A DNA stretch of 64,000 nt from Veillonella sp. DNF00869 (GCF_001553345.1 NZ_KQ960768.1:128459-192458), one strand, 5' to 3'; counted from the first letter of the stretch, positions 26,881 through 37,319 are shown. The notes: generated by a model not told the origin, from the letters alone. Translations and numbers: made by a program.

Positions 26881-26970
26881 AGGAGTTTCCCTCACGAAGT
26901 TCGTGCCTCCTACAGTAAAAAAAGAGCAACCTATGATGGGCGCTCTTTTGTCTATCTATAGTATACTATA
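26881..26970 (-). promoter_or_regulatory. Promoter-attenuator leader before the importer operon
   Basis: On the minus strand a promoter-like TTTACACT ... TATAGTATACTATAG region (palindrome TATAGTATACTATA at 26957-26970) precedes a terminator-like hairpin AAAGAGC/GCTCTTT (26921-26927 with 26942-26948, seven T after it). A second hairpin AGGAG/CTCCT (26881-26911, with inner CACGAA/TTCGTG) then lies before the permease ATG. The first hairpin could instead end the ygbA-like gene. Confidence 0.5.
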
Positions 26971-27061
26971 ATTTTCGATATAGTGTAAAGGTGTTTACTT
27001 GATTTTTAACACGTCACAATTCCCATGACATATTACTGTAACATATAATTTCAGTCACATA

Positions 27062-27409
27062 TTATTTCAACAGACCTTTCCCTAACAATATGTGTCGTAT
27101 GGTCATGATTGGATGTATCCATAACATACGAGGACCACTATATCGCATAACTTCTTTAATTCGTTCTCGATAGGTCGGTGCGTAACAGTGTGTTTTGCAC
27201 ATGGCACAAAATGTTTTTTCTTCCATATGTGGGCATCGCTCTACCCTTGCTTCTGCATAATGCATCAATTCTGCACAACTTTCACAGAGGTCACCAGACT
27301 TACGTCGGTGCTGTCCTTTGCAGTAGATTTCTATCATCTTGCGCACCGTTTTTAATTCTTTTAATCGCTTATTTTCGATAGCTTGTTGTTTCTCACGTTC
27401 TTTCATCAC
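27062..27409 (-). CDS. ygbA: YgbA-like (nitrous oxide-stimulated promoter family) protein
   Basis: A 115-residue Cys-rich protein matching the YgbA family: CKGQHRRKSGDLCESCAEL (about 30-48), ERCPHMEEKTFCAMCKTHCY (about 57-76), then YRERIKEVMRYSGPRML. The six or more conserved Cys suggest metal or Fe-S binding. In E. coli ygbA is tied to nitrosative stress, but its activity is not known. GAGGAG precedes the ATG. It may be the last gene of the recQ-to-DUF554 series, 90 bases downstream of it. Confidence 0.88.
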   Translation of the reverse strand: MMKEREKQQAIENKRLKELKTVRKMIEIYCKGQHRRKSGDLCESCAELMHYAEARVERCPHMEEKTFCAMCKTHCYAPTYRERIKEVMRYSGPRMLWIHPIMTIRHILLGKGLLK

Positions 27410-27499
27410 TAACTCCTCACTATTTAATGCTCAGTAGTTATGAATGTTGTACTCACATTTCCTCTATACTGTAAGGGATATTTATAGTCCCCCTAAAAT

Positions 27500-28225
27500 T
27501 TACAGTGTAATCGGCAAGAATGTCATGAGCATTGCTATAAATATTGCTGGTAGCAAGTTAGCCACTCGAATCTTGTTGGGCCACAATACATTAATGCCTA
27601 CACAGAAAATTAAGATGGAGCCCACATAGGATAAATTATCAATCGCCTTTGGAGTCATAAGCGGTGCCGCTAAATGAGCTAAGCCCGTTATAATCCCTTG
27701 GGTAATCCCTACTGGTAAAAAGGAGAACAAAGCCCCTTTTCCCATGGAGGATGCCATGACCATTACAATAATACCATCTAGAATACTTTTGACAACCATC
27801 GTACTGTAATCACCAGTCAAACCATCTTGAATCGATCCAATGACGCCCATAGCTCCTACGGTAAATGTCATGGATGCCGTAATAAAAGCATTGGTAAACT
27901 GTGGGTCCCGACTGTTACCTGTTTTCAACTTTAGCCATTCTCCAATGGCAGTAATACGCCTATCAAAATCAATCAATTCTCCAATAATCGCCCCTAGTAC
28001 CATAGAGATAATCATCATCATAGGTCCTGTTGTATGCAAACTGTCGCTAACAATAACTAGCATATATTGCATAGTGCCACTCATACCTAATAGAAGGATA
28101 ATGATACCACACACCATCATGAGTGTTTCTTTTAAATTTTCTTTCATACGATGTCGAATAAAAAGACCTAATAGGCTACCACAAATGATCAACACCACAT
28201 TAAGGATGGTTCCCATACCATGCAT
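27500..28225 (-). CDS. DUF554 family membrane protein
   Basis: A 241-residue protein of about seven hydrophobic helices matching the YdfK/DUF554 family (GTILNVVLIICGSLLGLFIRHRM at the start, GAIIGELIDFDRRI near 88, TFTVGAMGVIGSIQDGL near 115). The function of the family is not established; a transporter is often supposed. It starts 18 bases after pyrR and is probably co-transcribed with it. Confidence 0.9.
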   Translation of the reverse strand: MHGMGTILNVVLIICGSLLGLFIRHRMKENLKETLMMVCGIIILLLGMSGTMQYMLVIVSDSLHTTGPMMMIISMVLGAIIGELIDFDRRITAIGEWLKLKTGNSRDPQFTNAFITASMTFTVGAMGVIGSIQDGLTGDYSTMVVKSILDGIIVMVMASSMGKGALFSFLPVGITQGIITGLAHLAAPLMTPKAIDNLSYVGSILIFCVGINVLWPNKIRVANLLPAIFIAMLMTFLPITL

Positions 28226-28243
28226 TGGTTGTTCCTCATCTTT

Positions 28244-28759
28244 CTAAAAAATCACTACACTATCATCCCCATCCACTTCGTGCACACGAACTTGCACCGT
28301 TTCCAAGTGGGATGTAGGAATATTTTTGCCTACATAATCAGCTCGTATAGGTAGTTCTCGATGTCCTCGATCCACTAGTACAGCTAATTGGATGGCGCTC
28401 GGTCTACCGGCATCCATAAGGGCATTCAAAGCAGATCGAATCGTACGACCTGTGAATAATACATCATCTACTAGAATCACAATTTTACCCGTCGTATCCA
28501 TCGTAAACGGATGCCCTTCCTTCGGTTGATTGCTCCGATCATCTCGATACAAGGAGACATCCATTGTTGCCACATCTACTTGAATCCCTTCAATGGCTTC
28601 AATTTGAGCTTGTAATCGTTTTGCTATATATACACCACGGCGCTCAATGCCAATGATTAAGGCATTGGATAATCCTTTATTACGCTCCAAAATTTCGTGC
28701 CCAATACGACGAATGGCACGCATCATACCAGCTTCATCAATTAAGATACGTTCTTCCAT
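28244..28759 (-). CDS. pyrR: PyrR bifunctional pyrimidine attenuator regulator / uracil phosphoribosyltransferase
   Basis: A 171-residue PyrR with the PRPP-binding loop VILVDDVLFTGRTIRSA (about 93-109) and the basic N-terminal region typical of the family. With UMP it binds pyr leader RNA and favours termination. Here it follows rluD and lspA, the same order as the start of the Bacillus pyr operon, while the pyrBC genes with the matching leader are about 27 kb away in the window. Confidence 0.95.
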   Translation of the reverse strand: MEERILIDEAGMMRAIRRIGHEILERNKGLSNALIIGIERRGVYIAKRLQAQIEAIEGIQVDVATMDVSLYRDDRSNQPKEGHPFTMDTTGKIVILVDDVLFTGRTIRSALNALMDAGRPSAIQLAVLVDRGHRELPIRADYVGKNIPTSHLETVQVRVHEVDGDDSVVIF

Positions 28760-28770
28760 AGTATCACTCC

Positions 28771-29688
28771 TTATCGATTATGCTCTTTCGCATACTCAAT
28801 ACATGCCAAAAAATCTTCCGGCAATGGCGCTTCAAAGTGTAAGGCTTCCCCTGTGATAGGATGTTTCACAGATAATGTTTTAGAATGCAAGGCCTGCCCT
28901 ACAATAGGAAAATCCATTTTACGGAATCCATAGAACGGATCATTCACCACAGGATGTCCAATATACGCTAAGTGTACACGAATTTGGTGAGTTCTGCCCG
29001 TTTCTAGTTGGCATTCTATTAATGTGTGCTTGCCATATCGTTCTAGTACACGGAAATGGGTTACTGCGTCTTTACTATTTTCAAAGACCACCGCCATTTT
29101 CATACGATCTTTAGGGTGGCGACCAATAGGAGCCTTGATAGTCCCTTTTTCTTCTGCAATATTGCCTTGTACTAATGCATAATAGGTTCTTGTAGCACTA
29201 TGTTCTTTCACTTGCTCTGCTAAGCCCAAATGGGATTCATCATGTTTGGCTGCCATCATCACACCAGATGTATCCTTGTCTAATCGATGCACAATGCCAG
29301 GGCGAATTTCTCCATTGATGCCAGATAAATCTTTACAATGGTATAGCAAAGCATTCACCAGTGTCCCTGAATGATTGCCTACCGCTGGATGTACCACCAT
29401 ACCACGAGCTTTATTAATGACAATCATATGCGAATCTTCAAATAGAATATCCAGTGGAATGTTCTCTGGTTCTACTTCTACTTCGTGCACTTCAGGAATA
29501 GTAACGCTGATTTCACTATCCTTTGAAAGTTTCAAATTTGATTTTCCTGTTTTGCCATTCACTTGTACATTTCCCTCTTTCACTAAGGATTGCACATAGC
29601 TACGTGACTGACCAAGCTCTCTCGTGAGGTACACATCTAATCGTGTACCCTCATCTTGAGCCTCTACTATATATTGTTTTGTTTCCAT
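28771..29688 (-). CDS. rluD: RluD-type 23S rRNA pseudouridine synthase
   Basis: A 305-residue RluA-family enzyme with an N-terminal S4 domain (TRLDVYLTRELGQSRSYVQSLVKEGNV, about 14-40) and the catalytic segment RPGIVHRLDKDTSGVMM (about 128-144) containing the nucleophile Asp. It converts uridines in 23S rRNA. Eight bases separate it from lspA and eleven from pyrR. Confidence 0.94.
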   Translation of the reverse strand: METKQYIVEAQDEGTRLDVYLTRELGQSRSYVQSLVKEGNVQVNGKTGKSNLKLSKDSEISVTIPEVHEVEVEPENIPLDILFEDSHMIVINKARGMVVHPAVGNHSGTLVNALLYHCKDLSGINGEIRPGIVHRLDKDTSGVMMAAKHDESHLGLAEQVKEHSATRTYYALVQGNIAEEKGTIKAPIGRHPKDRMKMAVVFENSKDAVTHFRVLERYGKHTLIECQLETGRTHQIRVHLAYIGHPVVNDPFYGFRKMDFPIVGQALHSKTLSVKHPITGEALHFEAPLPEDFLACIEYAKEHNR

Positions 29689-29696
29689 TATTTACC

Positions 29697-30137
29697 TCAC
29701 TGTTTTTGGCTTTCATAGGACCAAAAATATAGAATCAACAAAGGTACACCAATGCAAATACCAATATCCGCAATATTAAAGATAGGCCATACTCGAAAAT
29801 CAAAGAAATCCACTACACCACCTAAGTACAAACGATCCCAGGCATTGCCCAAGGCACCACCTAGGAGCGTGCCTGTCCCAATTCGTGCATATAACGGTGC
29901 CATAGCTAATTTCTTACGACCTACGTACATAGCGCCTAACAAAAGCACCACTACCAACAACAATATCCATCGTTGGTGCATCAACATACCAAAGGCTGCT
30001 CCATGGTTCACAATATAGGTCCAATGAAAAACATCAGGTACAACTGGCACAGATTCACCTAACCGAAAGTGGCTACGTACATACCATTTTGCTACTTGAT
30101 CCAATAGGAAGGTCAAGATACTTATGATATAGATCAT
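29697..30137 (-). CDS. lspA: Lipoprotein signal peptidase (signal peptidase II)
   Basis: A 146-residue membrane aspartyl protease that cuts prolipoproteins before the lipidated Cys, as needed for the binding lipoprotein at 24067-25065. Conserved catalytic regions GNAWDRL and VVDFFDF...FNIAD carry the two Asp. Four membrane helices are visible. Its ATG overlaps the stop of tex by four bases. Confidence 0.95.
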   Translation of the reverse strand: MIYIISILTFLLDQVAKWYVRSHFRLGESVPVVPDVFHWTYIVNHGAAFGMLMHQRWILLLVVVLLLGAMYVGRKKLAMAPLYARIGTGTLLGGALGNAWDRLYLGGVVDFFDFRVWPIFNIADIGICIGVPLLILYFWSYESQKQ

Positions 30138-32536
30138 CGTTTACGTCCTCCACGGTCAGCCCATTGTTGTAATAAAGCGCCTAAGTCCTGCTCTTTTTCT
30201 TGCCCTTTTCCACGATTGTTTCTATCTCGAATAGGATTACCTGAGCCACTTCTTATATCCTTAACATTGTTAGAGTTTCGACCCTGTTGTCTTTCGCCTT
30301 TTGGTTGTTGACCATCCTTACGTGGTGTATCTCGACGGGGATTTCCATCGCCATTGCGTCTATGACCTTGACGGTTTGGATCTTTTGGTTTTTCTCGTTT
30401 CATGGATAAACCAATGCGGTTCCGTTTTGCATCGACAGAAATAATCTCTACTTCGATAATATCTCCTACTGCTAATACATCAGATGGATGTTCATGATAG
30501 GCACAAAACTCGCTTTTATGCAGCAGTCCATTGATTTTCACACCAAAGTCTACAAAGGCACCAAAGTCCACCACATTATGAACTGTTCCTTTTACCACGG
30601 TACCGACTTGAATATCTTCCAAACTCATAATTTGTTTCCGAGTCATCGGTGCTGGTAAATCTTCCCGTGGGTCACGACCTGGTTTTTGCAAGGCTTCTAC
30701 AATATCTCGCACCGTCGGTACACCTGCATCTAGCTGTTTCGCCAACTCTTCCACATTCACCGTTTGCAGTTTCGCTTTGGCCGTTTCCAGTGTCGCTTTA
30801 TTACGTAAATCGTCTAAGGACATCCCCAACTGTGTTAGCACTCCTTGGGCAATCTCATAAGACTCTGGATGAACTGGCGTCGCATCTAAAGGGTTCTCCC
30901 CTTTACCGATGCGCAAGAAACCGGCACATTGTGTAAAGGCGGCAGGACCTAAACGTGCTACTTTCAACAATTGCTTACGACTAGTAAAAGCACCATGTTC
31001 CTTGCGGTAAGCAATAATATTATTCGCCACGGTGCTAGAAATACCAGACACATGCTTCAATATCGCTGGAGACGCTGTATTGAGCTCTACCCCTACATGG
31101 TTTACCACCGTTTCTACTACTTGATCTAAGGTGGCGCCCAATTGTTTTTGATTCACATCATGTTGGTATTGACCAACACCGATTGATTTTGGATCAATCT
31201 TCACAGATTCCGCCAATGGGTCTTGTACACGGCGCGCAATAGATACGGCACCACGGATAGATACATCTAAATCTGGCAATTCTTCGATAGCCAACTTAGA
31301 AGCGGAGTATACAGAGGCACCAGCTTCATTAGTGATAATATAATGACAATCTAATCCTTCTTCCGCAATCATGGAAGATGTGAATTGCTCTGTTTCATAA
31401 GAAGCAGTACCATTGCCGATAGAAATCAAAGTAACTCCATATTGACGAATCTTCTTAGCCAATTCTTGTTTGGCACGCTCTGCTTGTTTATCACTCATCG
31501 TAAGATAGTAAGCATCATAATCTAAGACATTGCCTTCCCTGTCGATGATGGCCATTTTACAACCTGTACGATATCCTGGATCGAGTCCCATGATGACATG
31601 TCCAGATAAAGGTGCTTGGAGCAATAAATTGCGCAAGTTCGTACCAAATACTTTGATGGCCTGCTCTTCTGCTTGCTCTGTCATTGCATTTCGTGTTTCA
31701 CGCTCTAACGATGGATACAATAGTCGTTTATATCCATCAGCAATAGCCTCAGCAATATACGAATGCTCTACCCTTGCAGTACCTTGCACAGTGTCTACCA
31801 TATATTGGATAAATGTTTCATCCGGTACCACAAAGCTAACTTTTAAAGCGCCCAAGCTTTCCCCACGGTTCATCGCTAATACACGATGGGATGGGACTTG
31901 GCGAATGGGTTCTTTGTATTCTTCATTGTACTGTAAGAATCCTTGGTTTACTTCTTCTTCGCCTACTAGCTCCGTTTTCATATGACCAGTTTCCCACATA
32001 GCTTTACGCAAATATTGGCGAATATCTGCTCGTTCACTCGCTTCTTCTGCTACAATATCCATCGCCCCTTGTAAGGCATCTTCCACAGTAGGCACTTCTT
32101 CATTAAGGTACTCTGCTCCCATTTGGCGTAACTCTTCTTCTGTAGCCGTTGTAAACAATTCCTGTGCCAACGGTTCCAAACCACGGTCTCTGGCCATGGA
32201 CGCACGAGTTCGTTTTTTCGGACGGAATGGCAAATACAAGTCCTCTAACTCCTGCAATTTCATGGCTTTCGTAATGGCTAGGGACAATTCTTCTGTTAAT
32301 TTGCCCTGTTCTTCAATAGATTTTCTTACTTCTTCTTTACGTTGTAACAAATTGCGCAAATATTTCATCCGCTCTTCGATGTCACGCAATTGTTCATCTT
32401 TTAACTCACCAGTCACTTCTTTTCGATACCGTGCAATAAATGGTACTGTATTGCCCTCATCTAATAAAGTAATGGCTGCTTCTACTTGATGTGGCTTTAC
32501 CGCTAACTCTTGGGCTATCACTACATGTATTTCCAT
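30134..32536 (-). CDS. tex: Tex-family RNA-binding transcription factor
   Basis: An 800-residue Tex protein: N-terminal Tex helices, YqgF-like domain (IMGLDPGYRTGCKMA near 325), helix-hairpin-helix (SSTVANNIIAYRKEHG) and an S1 RNA-binding domain (VGTVVKGTVHNVVDFGAFVDFGV near 650). The last 85 or so residues are an Arg/Asn/Gly/Lys-rich tail (QGHRRNGDGNPRRDTPRKDG and on) that most Tex proteins lack, likely for extra nucleic-acid binding. The ATG at 32536 follows AAAGGCGG; six upstream codons are in frame. It starts one base after the folA stop. Confidence 0.94.
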   Translation of the reverse strand: MEIHVVIAQELAVKPHQVEAAITLLDEGNTVPFIARYRKEVTGELKDEQLRDIEERMKYLRNLLQRKEEVRKSIEEQGKLTEELSLAITKAMKLQELEDLYLPFRPKKRTRASMARDRGLEPLAQELFTTATEEELRQMGAEYLNEEVPTVEDALQGAMDIVAEEASERADIRQYLRKAMWETGHMKTELVGEEEVNQGFLQYNEEYKEPIRQVPSHRVLAMNRGESLGALKVSFVVPDETFIQYMVDTVQGTARVEHSYIAEAIADGYKRLLYPSLERETRNAMTEQAEEQAIKVFGTNLRNLLLQAPLSGHVIMGLDPGYRTGCKMAIIDREGNVLDYDAYYLTMSDKQAERAKQELAKKIRQYGVTLISIGNGTASYETEQFTSSMIAEEGLDCHYIITNEAGASVYSASKLAIEELPDLDVSIRGAVSIARRVQDPLAESVKIDPKSIGVGQYQHDVNQKQLGATLDQVVETVVNHVGVELNTASPAILKHVSGISSTVANNIIAYRKEHGAFTSRKQLLKVARLGPAAFTQCAGFLRIGKGENPLDATPVHPESYEIAQGVLTQLGMSLDDLRNKATLETAKAKLQTVNVEELAKQLDAGVPTVRDIVEALQKPGRDPREDLPAPMTRKQIMSLEDIQVGTVVKGTVHNVVDFGAFVDFGVKINGLLHKSEFCAYHEHPSDVLAVGDIIEVEIISVDAKRNRIGLSMKREKPKDPNRQGHRRNGDGNPRRDTPRKDGQQPKGERQQGRNSNNVKDIRSGSGNPIRDRNNRGKGQEKEQDLGALLQQWADRGGRKR

Positions 32537-32537
32537 T

Positions 32538-33023
32538 CTATTTCCGCCTTTCATAGGTTACAAAATCATAGGACAAGTCCTCTTGCCCTGCGCCGGGTAT
32601 ACGCTCTATCTCCATCCATTCTGGCTTGGTATGCTCAGTAAATGTCACATCCCCTGTGAAAGCTCGGTGTAACTCCGTCACATACAAACGATCTGCATAA
32701 GGTGCCATGCTTGCATACACCTGCGCACCGCCAATGCAATACGCTAACTCTATGTCTTGTGCCTCTTGTGCCGCTTCCTCTGGACTATGGAATACTTTCA
32801 CTCCTTCATAGGGTGGTATGTAATCCAATTGTGATGTAATGACCCAATGTTCACGATTAGGTAACAAAAACGGCAAAGACTCCAATGTCTTCCGTCCCAT
32901 GATGATGACATGCCCAGTAGTGCGCTGTTTAAAATATGCTAAATCTTCTGGAATGCGCCAAATCAGTTGATTATCCTTGCCTATAACGCCATTCTCAGCC
33001 ACTGCTACAATCATTGCTAACAT
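32538..33023 (-). CDS. folA: Dihydrofolate reductase
   Basis: A 161-residue DHFR that reduces dihydrofolate with NADPH. The N-terminal MIVAVAENGVIGKDNQLIWRIPEDLAYFK with the active-site Glu/Asp position, GRKTLESLP (about 45-53) and CIGGAQVYA (about 98-106) are all present. It pairs with thyA ten bases upstream, the usual folate recycling couple. Confidence 0.95.
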   Translation of the reverse strand: MLAMIVAVAENGVIGKDNQLIWRIPEDLAYFKQRTTGHVIIMGRKTLESLPFLLPNREHWVITSQLDYIPPYEGVKVFHSPEEAAQEAQDIELAYCIGGAQVYASMAPYADRLYVTELHRAFTGDVTFTEHTKPEWMEIERIPGAGQEDLSYDFVTYERRK

Positions 33024-33033
33024 AGATAACTCC

Positions 33034-33825
33034 TTATACAGCTACTGTCATAGATAGTTTTCCTAAATGCTCATAGCCTTCTAGAGTTATATCTTCCGGT
33101 GTAAAATCATAGAAATTTTTGATCTCTGGGTTTAATCGTAACACCGGGGCCTCTAAGGCTTCATGTTTACGTTCTAATTGAGTACGTAAAGCTTCTACAT
33201 GGTTCTCATAAATATGAGCATTATTGATGACATGAGTAAATTGTCCCGCCTGCAATCCAGATACTTGGGCAATCATATGAACCAACGCTGCATACTGTGC
33301 TGTATTAAAAGGCACTCCTAATCCCATATCCCCACTGCGCTGGATAAGCATACAATTTAAACGACCATCTGTGACATCCCATAATGTTTCATAGGCGCAT
33401 GGTTGCAACGCCATATTTGGCAAGTCCTCAATATTCCACAAGGTCACAATCATACGACGGCTTTGAGGGTCCTTTTGTAGCATATCCAATAAATTATCTA
33501 ACTGTTTATATTTAGCAATTTGGTATCCATAGGCCTTACCAATCGTACCATCTTCACGCATCCATTCATCCCAAACTTTTACATTCATGGCCTGTAATTG
33601 ACGTACATCATTAGATTGCAATTGCCAAATCCAAAGCAATTCTTTAATGGCCGTTTTGAAAGCCACAAATTTCGTGGTTAAAATAGGAAATTCTTCTGCT
33701 AAATTGAATTGCATCACTTGATGCGGTAATTTATAGGTCGCAATGCCTGTACGATTGTTGGCATAATACCCATGATCTAATATATTCTCTATAATCTGTA
33801 AATATTGCGTATCTGCTAAACTCAT
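33034..33825 (-). CDS. thyA: Thymidylate synthase
   Basis: A 263-residue ThyA that methylates dUMP using methylene-tetrahydrofolate. The active-site Cys lies in [10 protein letters not shown] (about 143-152), followed by [16 protein letters not shown] with the phosphate-binding Arg and the conserved Asp/Asn. The local residues around the Cys (CAYETLW rather than CHxxxQF) place it with a less common ThyA branch. AAGGAGG precedes the ATG, which abuts the recQ stop. Confidence 0.93.
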   Translation of the reverse strand: MSLADTQYLQIIENILDHGYYANNRTGIATYKLPHQVMQFNLAEEFPILTTKFVAFKTAIKELLWIWQLQSNDVRQLQAMNVKVWDEWMREDGTIGKAYGYQIAKYKQLDNLLDMLQKDPQSRRMIVTLWNIEDLPNMALQPCAYETLWDVTDGRLNCMLIQRSGDMGLGVPFNTAQYAALVHMIAQVSGLQAGQFTHVINNAHIYENHVEALRTQLERKHEALEAPVLRLNPEIKNFYDFTPEDITLEGYEHLGKLSMTVAV

Positions 33826-35646
33826 CTATGCCTCCTTAAACCCGGCAATGACCTTCAAAAATTCATTGCCATATTTGCGCAGCTTCATATCTCCTACGCC
33901 TTTCACATTCGCCATATCTCCTAAGGTCAATGGTTCTTTTGCTACCATATCCAATAAAGTAGCGTCTGAAAAAATCATGAACGGTTTTACCCCTTCTGTT
34001 TTTGAAAGTTCCAAACGATGCACACGCAGAGCCTCAAATAAGGAGTTATTCTTAGTGGCTTTTGCTAGCCCTGAAGCATTTGATTTAGAACGGCCCTGCA
34101 TAGGACGATGTTCCCCTACATCTATAGGCACATCTTTCACAGTGACCCGTCCCGCTAATACTTCATGACCTTGTTCCGTAACGGATAAAATAGGATATTG
34201 CCCTCCCGAAGACGTCACATACCCCATCGCCATTAAGCGCTTAATAAAGGCTTTTACATCTTTATCTGCCCAACGATTTAATTTGCCAAATACGGATAAT
34301 CGGTGTAAGCGAAACCTCTCAATACGCTCCGTCCGATTCCCACATAGGATATCCGCAATCATGGTCACTCCATATCGTTCTTCTGTATTCCAAATCGTCT
34401 GCAATACTGCGCTTGCCTCGGCTGTTACATCCACCGCCACTCGTGGTTCATCACAAGTACTGCAATGATGACATTGATCCCAAGGCACTTGTTCACCAAA
34501 ATAAGATAACATGAATTTACGTAGACACATAGGTGTATGACAATAATCGATCATAGCTTGTAGCATATTCCTCTCAATCCGTTGTCGTTCTGGTGGCAAG
34601 TCACTTTGACTCAAAATATATTGGTGCACTGCCACATCTTGCCCATTATAGAGCAAAATACAATCTGCATCAGCTCCATCCCGTCCAGCACGGCCTGCCT
34701 CTTGGTAATAACTTTCCATATTTCGTGGCATTTGGTAATGGATCACATAGCGCACATTACTTTTATCGATGCCCATCCCAAATGCATTGGTAGCTACCAT
34801 AACTTGCACTTCATCAAAGGCGTAACGATTCTGTTGGTACTTACGTTCTTCATCAGATAAACCACCATGGTAGTAACCTGCTTTCACGCCGTATCGCAAC
34901 AACTCACGATATACTTTTTCCACATTCGCCCTAGTAGCGCAATAGATAATCCCCACATCATTTGGGTTGTGTAGCACATAATCCCGTACATATTCCATAC
35001 GCTTACTTTCGTGGATCACAGAAAACGCCAAGTTAGGACGATCAAATCCCGTAATATGCACACGGGCATTCTCCAATCCTAAGAGTTGTTTTATATCACG
35101 TTCTACTTCTTCCGTAGCACTGGCTGTGAAAGCCCCTACCACAGGTCTATGGGGCAAGCTCTTAATAAAAGGTCCTATGGCCGTGAAAGAAGGCCTAAAA
35201 TCATGCCCCCATTGTGACACACAATGGGCTTCATCAATAATCACTTGGCTAATTGGCAGTCCTCTTAAAAACTCACAAAACCCTTCGGACTCTAATTTTT
35301 CTGGTGCCAAGTATAATAGTTTAATGCGCCCTTCCCGTAAATAGTACAAAATTTTATTCTGTTCTTCTCGACTGAGGGTGCTATTCATATACGCCGCTGG
35401 CATACCTTGCTCTTTCAAGGTATCCACTTGATCTTGCATCAAGGAAATCAACGGAGAAAATACAATGGTAATGCCCGCCTTTAGCATAGCAGGAACCTGA
35501 AAGCAAATCGATTTACCTGCCCCAGTAGGCATAATCCCTAGCACATCTTGGTTCTTTAACAAAGCTGTAACAGGTACCTCTTGAGCGGGGCGAAAACTGG
35601 AATATCCATAAAAATGTTGCAATGCTCGTAGGGCTCTAGCATCCAT
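33826..35646 (-). CDS. recQ: RecQ family ATP-dependent DNA helicase
   Basis: A 606-residue RecQ. Walker A PTGAGKS is at about 39-45, DEAH box [20 protein letters not shown] at about 138-157, the motif VI region [10 protein letters not shown] near 311, a Cys zinc-binding region (CLRKF...CHHCSTC) and a C-terminal HRDC domain (about 525-606). It unwinds DNA in recombinational repair. It heads the recQ-thyA-folA-tex-lspA-rluD-pyrR series with its own promoter. Confidence 0.95.
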   Translation of the reverse strand: MDARALRALQHFYGYSSFRPAQEVPVTALLKNQDVLGIMPTGAGKSICFQVPAMLKAGITIVFSPLISLMQDQVDTLKEQGMPAAYMNSTLSREEQNKILYYLREGRIKLLYLAPEKLESEGFCEFLRGLPISQVIIDEAHCVSQWGHDFRPSFTAIGPFIKSLPHRPVVGAFTASATEEVERDIKQLLGLENARVHITGFDRPNLAFSVIHESKRMEYVRDYVLHNPNDVGIIYCATRANVEKVYRELLRYGVKAGYYHGGLSDEERKYQQNRYAFDEVQVMVATNAFGMGIDKSNVRYVIHYQMPRNMESYYQEAGRAGRDGADADCILLYNGQDVAVHQYILSQSDLPPERQRIERNMLQAMIDYCHTPMCLRKFMLSYFGEQVPWDQCHHCSTCDEPRVAVDVTAEASAVLQTIWNTEERYGVTMIADILCGNRTERIERFRLHRLSVFGKLNRWADKDVKAFIKRLMAMGYVTSSGGQYPILSVTEQGHEVLAGRVTVKDVPIDVGEHRPMQGRSKSNASGLAKATKNNSLFEALRVHRLELSKTEGVKPFMIFSDATLLDMVAKEPLTLGDMANVKGVGDMKLRKYGNEFLKVIAGFKEA

Positions 35647-35694
35647 ATGTCTTTCCTCCTTTCTAACTGTACATTTATCGAATCGTATCTATTT

Positions 35695-35723
35695 ATTATA
35701 CCATTTTTATAGGCCAGTATAAA
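35695..35723 (-). promoter_or_regulatory. Promoter of the recQ-thyA-folA-tex series
   Basis: Minus strand TTTATA (35718-35723), 17-base spacer, and TGGTATAAT with an extended -10 (TATAAT at 35695-35700), 49 bases before the recQ ATG. Confidence 0.65.
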
Positions 35724-35773
35724 CCGTTTACACTAGAACTACACTATCCTTTCCATAATCTACACATCTTCTA

Positions 35774-35817
35774 CAAAAAAATGTTGGCACTACCCCAAAG
35801 GAGTAGTCCCAACATTT
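35774..35817 (-). terminator. Terminator of putP
   Basis: Long stem AAATGTTGG...ACTAC / GTAGT...CCAACATTT (35779-35817) with a short loop, followed by a T run on the minus strand. It lies 20 bases after the putP stop. Confidence 0.88.
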
Positions 35818-35837
35818 CGTTTACTATGTGTATGTAA

Positions 35838-37319
35838 TTATAAAATATGCATTTGTTCTGATGCATCGAACTCCGCTTGGATTTCTTTACTTGGCTCATG
35901 ATCCAACAAGCTTACTACAAAGATAGCAATGGCGGATAAGATAAAACCTGGTACGATTTCATACAAGCCGAACCAACCGAATTGTTTCCACACAAGAACG
36001 GTAATACCACCTACCAAGATACCAGCGATACAACCTTTCAGAGTCATACGTTTCCAAGTCAACGAGATCAAGATAGCTGGACCAAAGGCAGCGCCAAATC
36101 CTGCCCATGCATAGGCCACCATCGTCAAGATATAGCTTTGTGGATTCACTGCCATCACGATGGCAATAGCAGATACGATCAATACCGTAGCACGGCTAAC
36201 CATAACTAGTTCACGGTCTCCTGCATCACGGGCAAACACATTGCGGTACAAATCTTGCGACACAGAAGATGCAGTTACTAACAATTGTGCAGAGGCTGTA
36301 CTCATAATCGCTGCCAATACAGCGGACCAAATCAAACCTGCCACAAATGGGTTAAATAAATGCTCGCTCATCACAAGGAATACTGTTTCTGCATCAGCAT
36401 CGACTAATGGTGTTGTTAAATATACTTTACCAACAAGACCTACTGCCACTGCAGCCAACAAGGAAATAACCACCCAAATCATGGCAATATTCGTAGCTTT
36501 TTTCAATTCTTTCGCGTCGGAAATCGCCATGAAACGCACTAAGATATGAGGTTGACCAAAGTAACCAAGCCCCCATCCTAGGCTAGAAATGATACCTACC
36601 ACCAAGGTGAAAGTATCTTGTTCCGGTCCCCAAACGGACAAGCCTGCTGGGAACTCCGTAGCAATTAATTGAGAGGTTTCAACAGGACCACCTAAATACA
36701 TGGCTGCCGTCACCGGTACCAATAAGATGGCGAAGAACATCATCATACCTTGGATACAGTCAGTCCAACTTACGGCTAGGAAACCACCTAAGAAGGTGTA
36801 GAAAATAACTACCCCTGCTGTAATAAAGAGGGATGTCATGTAATCTAGTCCAAAGATAGTATTAAATAATTTACCACCTGCCACAAATCCGGAGGACGTG
36901 TAAATTAAAAAGAAAATAACGATGAAGATAGCAGACACTACCGGCACAATTCTTGATGTATCATGAAAACGGTTTTTCAAATAATCCGGTATAGTCAAAC
37001 TATTATTCGCTACCTCTGTATAATTGCGCAATCGTTTCGATACGAACACCCAGTTCAGCCACGTTCCCAAAGCTAAACCAATGGCAATCCATAAGGCCGA
37101 TATCCCTGTTGAGTAGGCAAATCCAGGTAAACCCATCAACATCCATCCACTCATATCTGATGCTTCCGCACTCATGGACGTGATCCAGGGGCCTAGCTGG
37201 CGACCTCCTAAAATATAGTCGTCTAAGCTATTAGACTTGCGGTAATAATATACCCCGATGTACATCATGAGGCCTAAATACAATGCAAATGCCCCAATCA
37301 CTTCAAAATTGTTGTACAC
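35838..37319 (-). CDS. putP: Sodium/proline symporter
   Basis: A 493-residue member of the sodium:solute symporter family with about thirteen membrane helices. LDDYILGGRQLGPWITSMSAEASDMSGWMLMGLPG (about 32-66) is the PutP signature and GWGLGYFGQPHILVRFMA (about 249-266) is typical of the proline group. It imports proline with Na+. The gene is monocistronic, between its own terminator and a 416-base upstream region that holds a structured RNA. Confidence 0.92.
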   Translation of the reverse strand: MYNNFEVIGAFALYLGLMMYIGVYYYRKSNSLDDYILGGRQLGPWITSMSAEASDMSGWMLMGLPGFAYSTGISALWIAIGLALGTWLNWVFVSKRLRNYTEVANNSLTIPDYLKNRFHDTSRIVPVVSAIFIVIFFLIYTSSGFVAGGKLFNTIFGLDYMTSLFITAGVVIFYTFLGGFLAVSWTDCIQGMMMFFAILLVPVTAAMYLGGPVETSQLIATEFPAGLSVWGPEQDTFTLVVGIISSLGWGLGYFGQPHILVRFMAISDAKELKKATNIAMIWVVISLLAAVAVGLVGKVYLTTPLVDADAETVFLVMSEHLFNPFVAGLIWSAVLAAIMSTASAQLLVTASSVSQDLYRNVFARDAGDRELVMVSRATVLIVSAIAIVMAVNPQSYILTMVAYAWAGFGAAFGPAILISLTWKRMTLKGCIAGILVGGITVLVWKQFGWFGLYEIVPGFILSAIAIFVVSLLDHEPSKEIQAEFDASEQMHIL

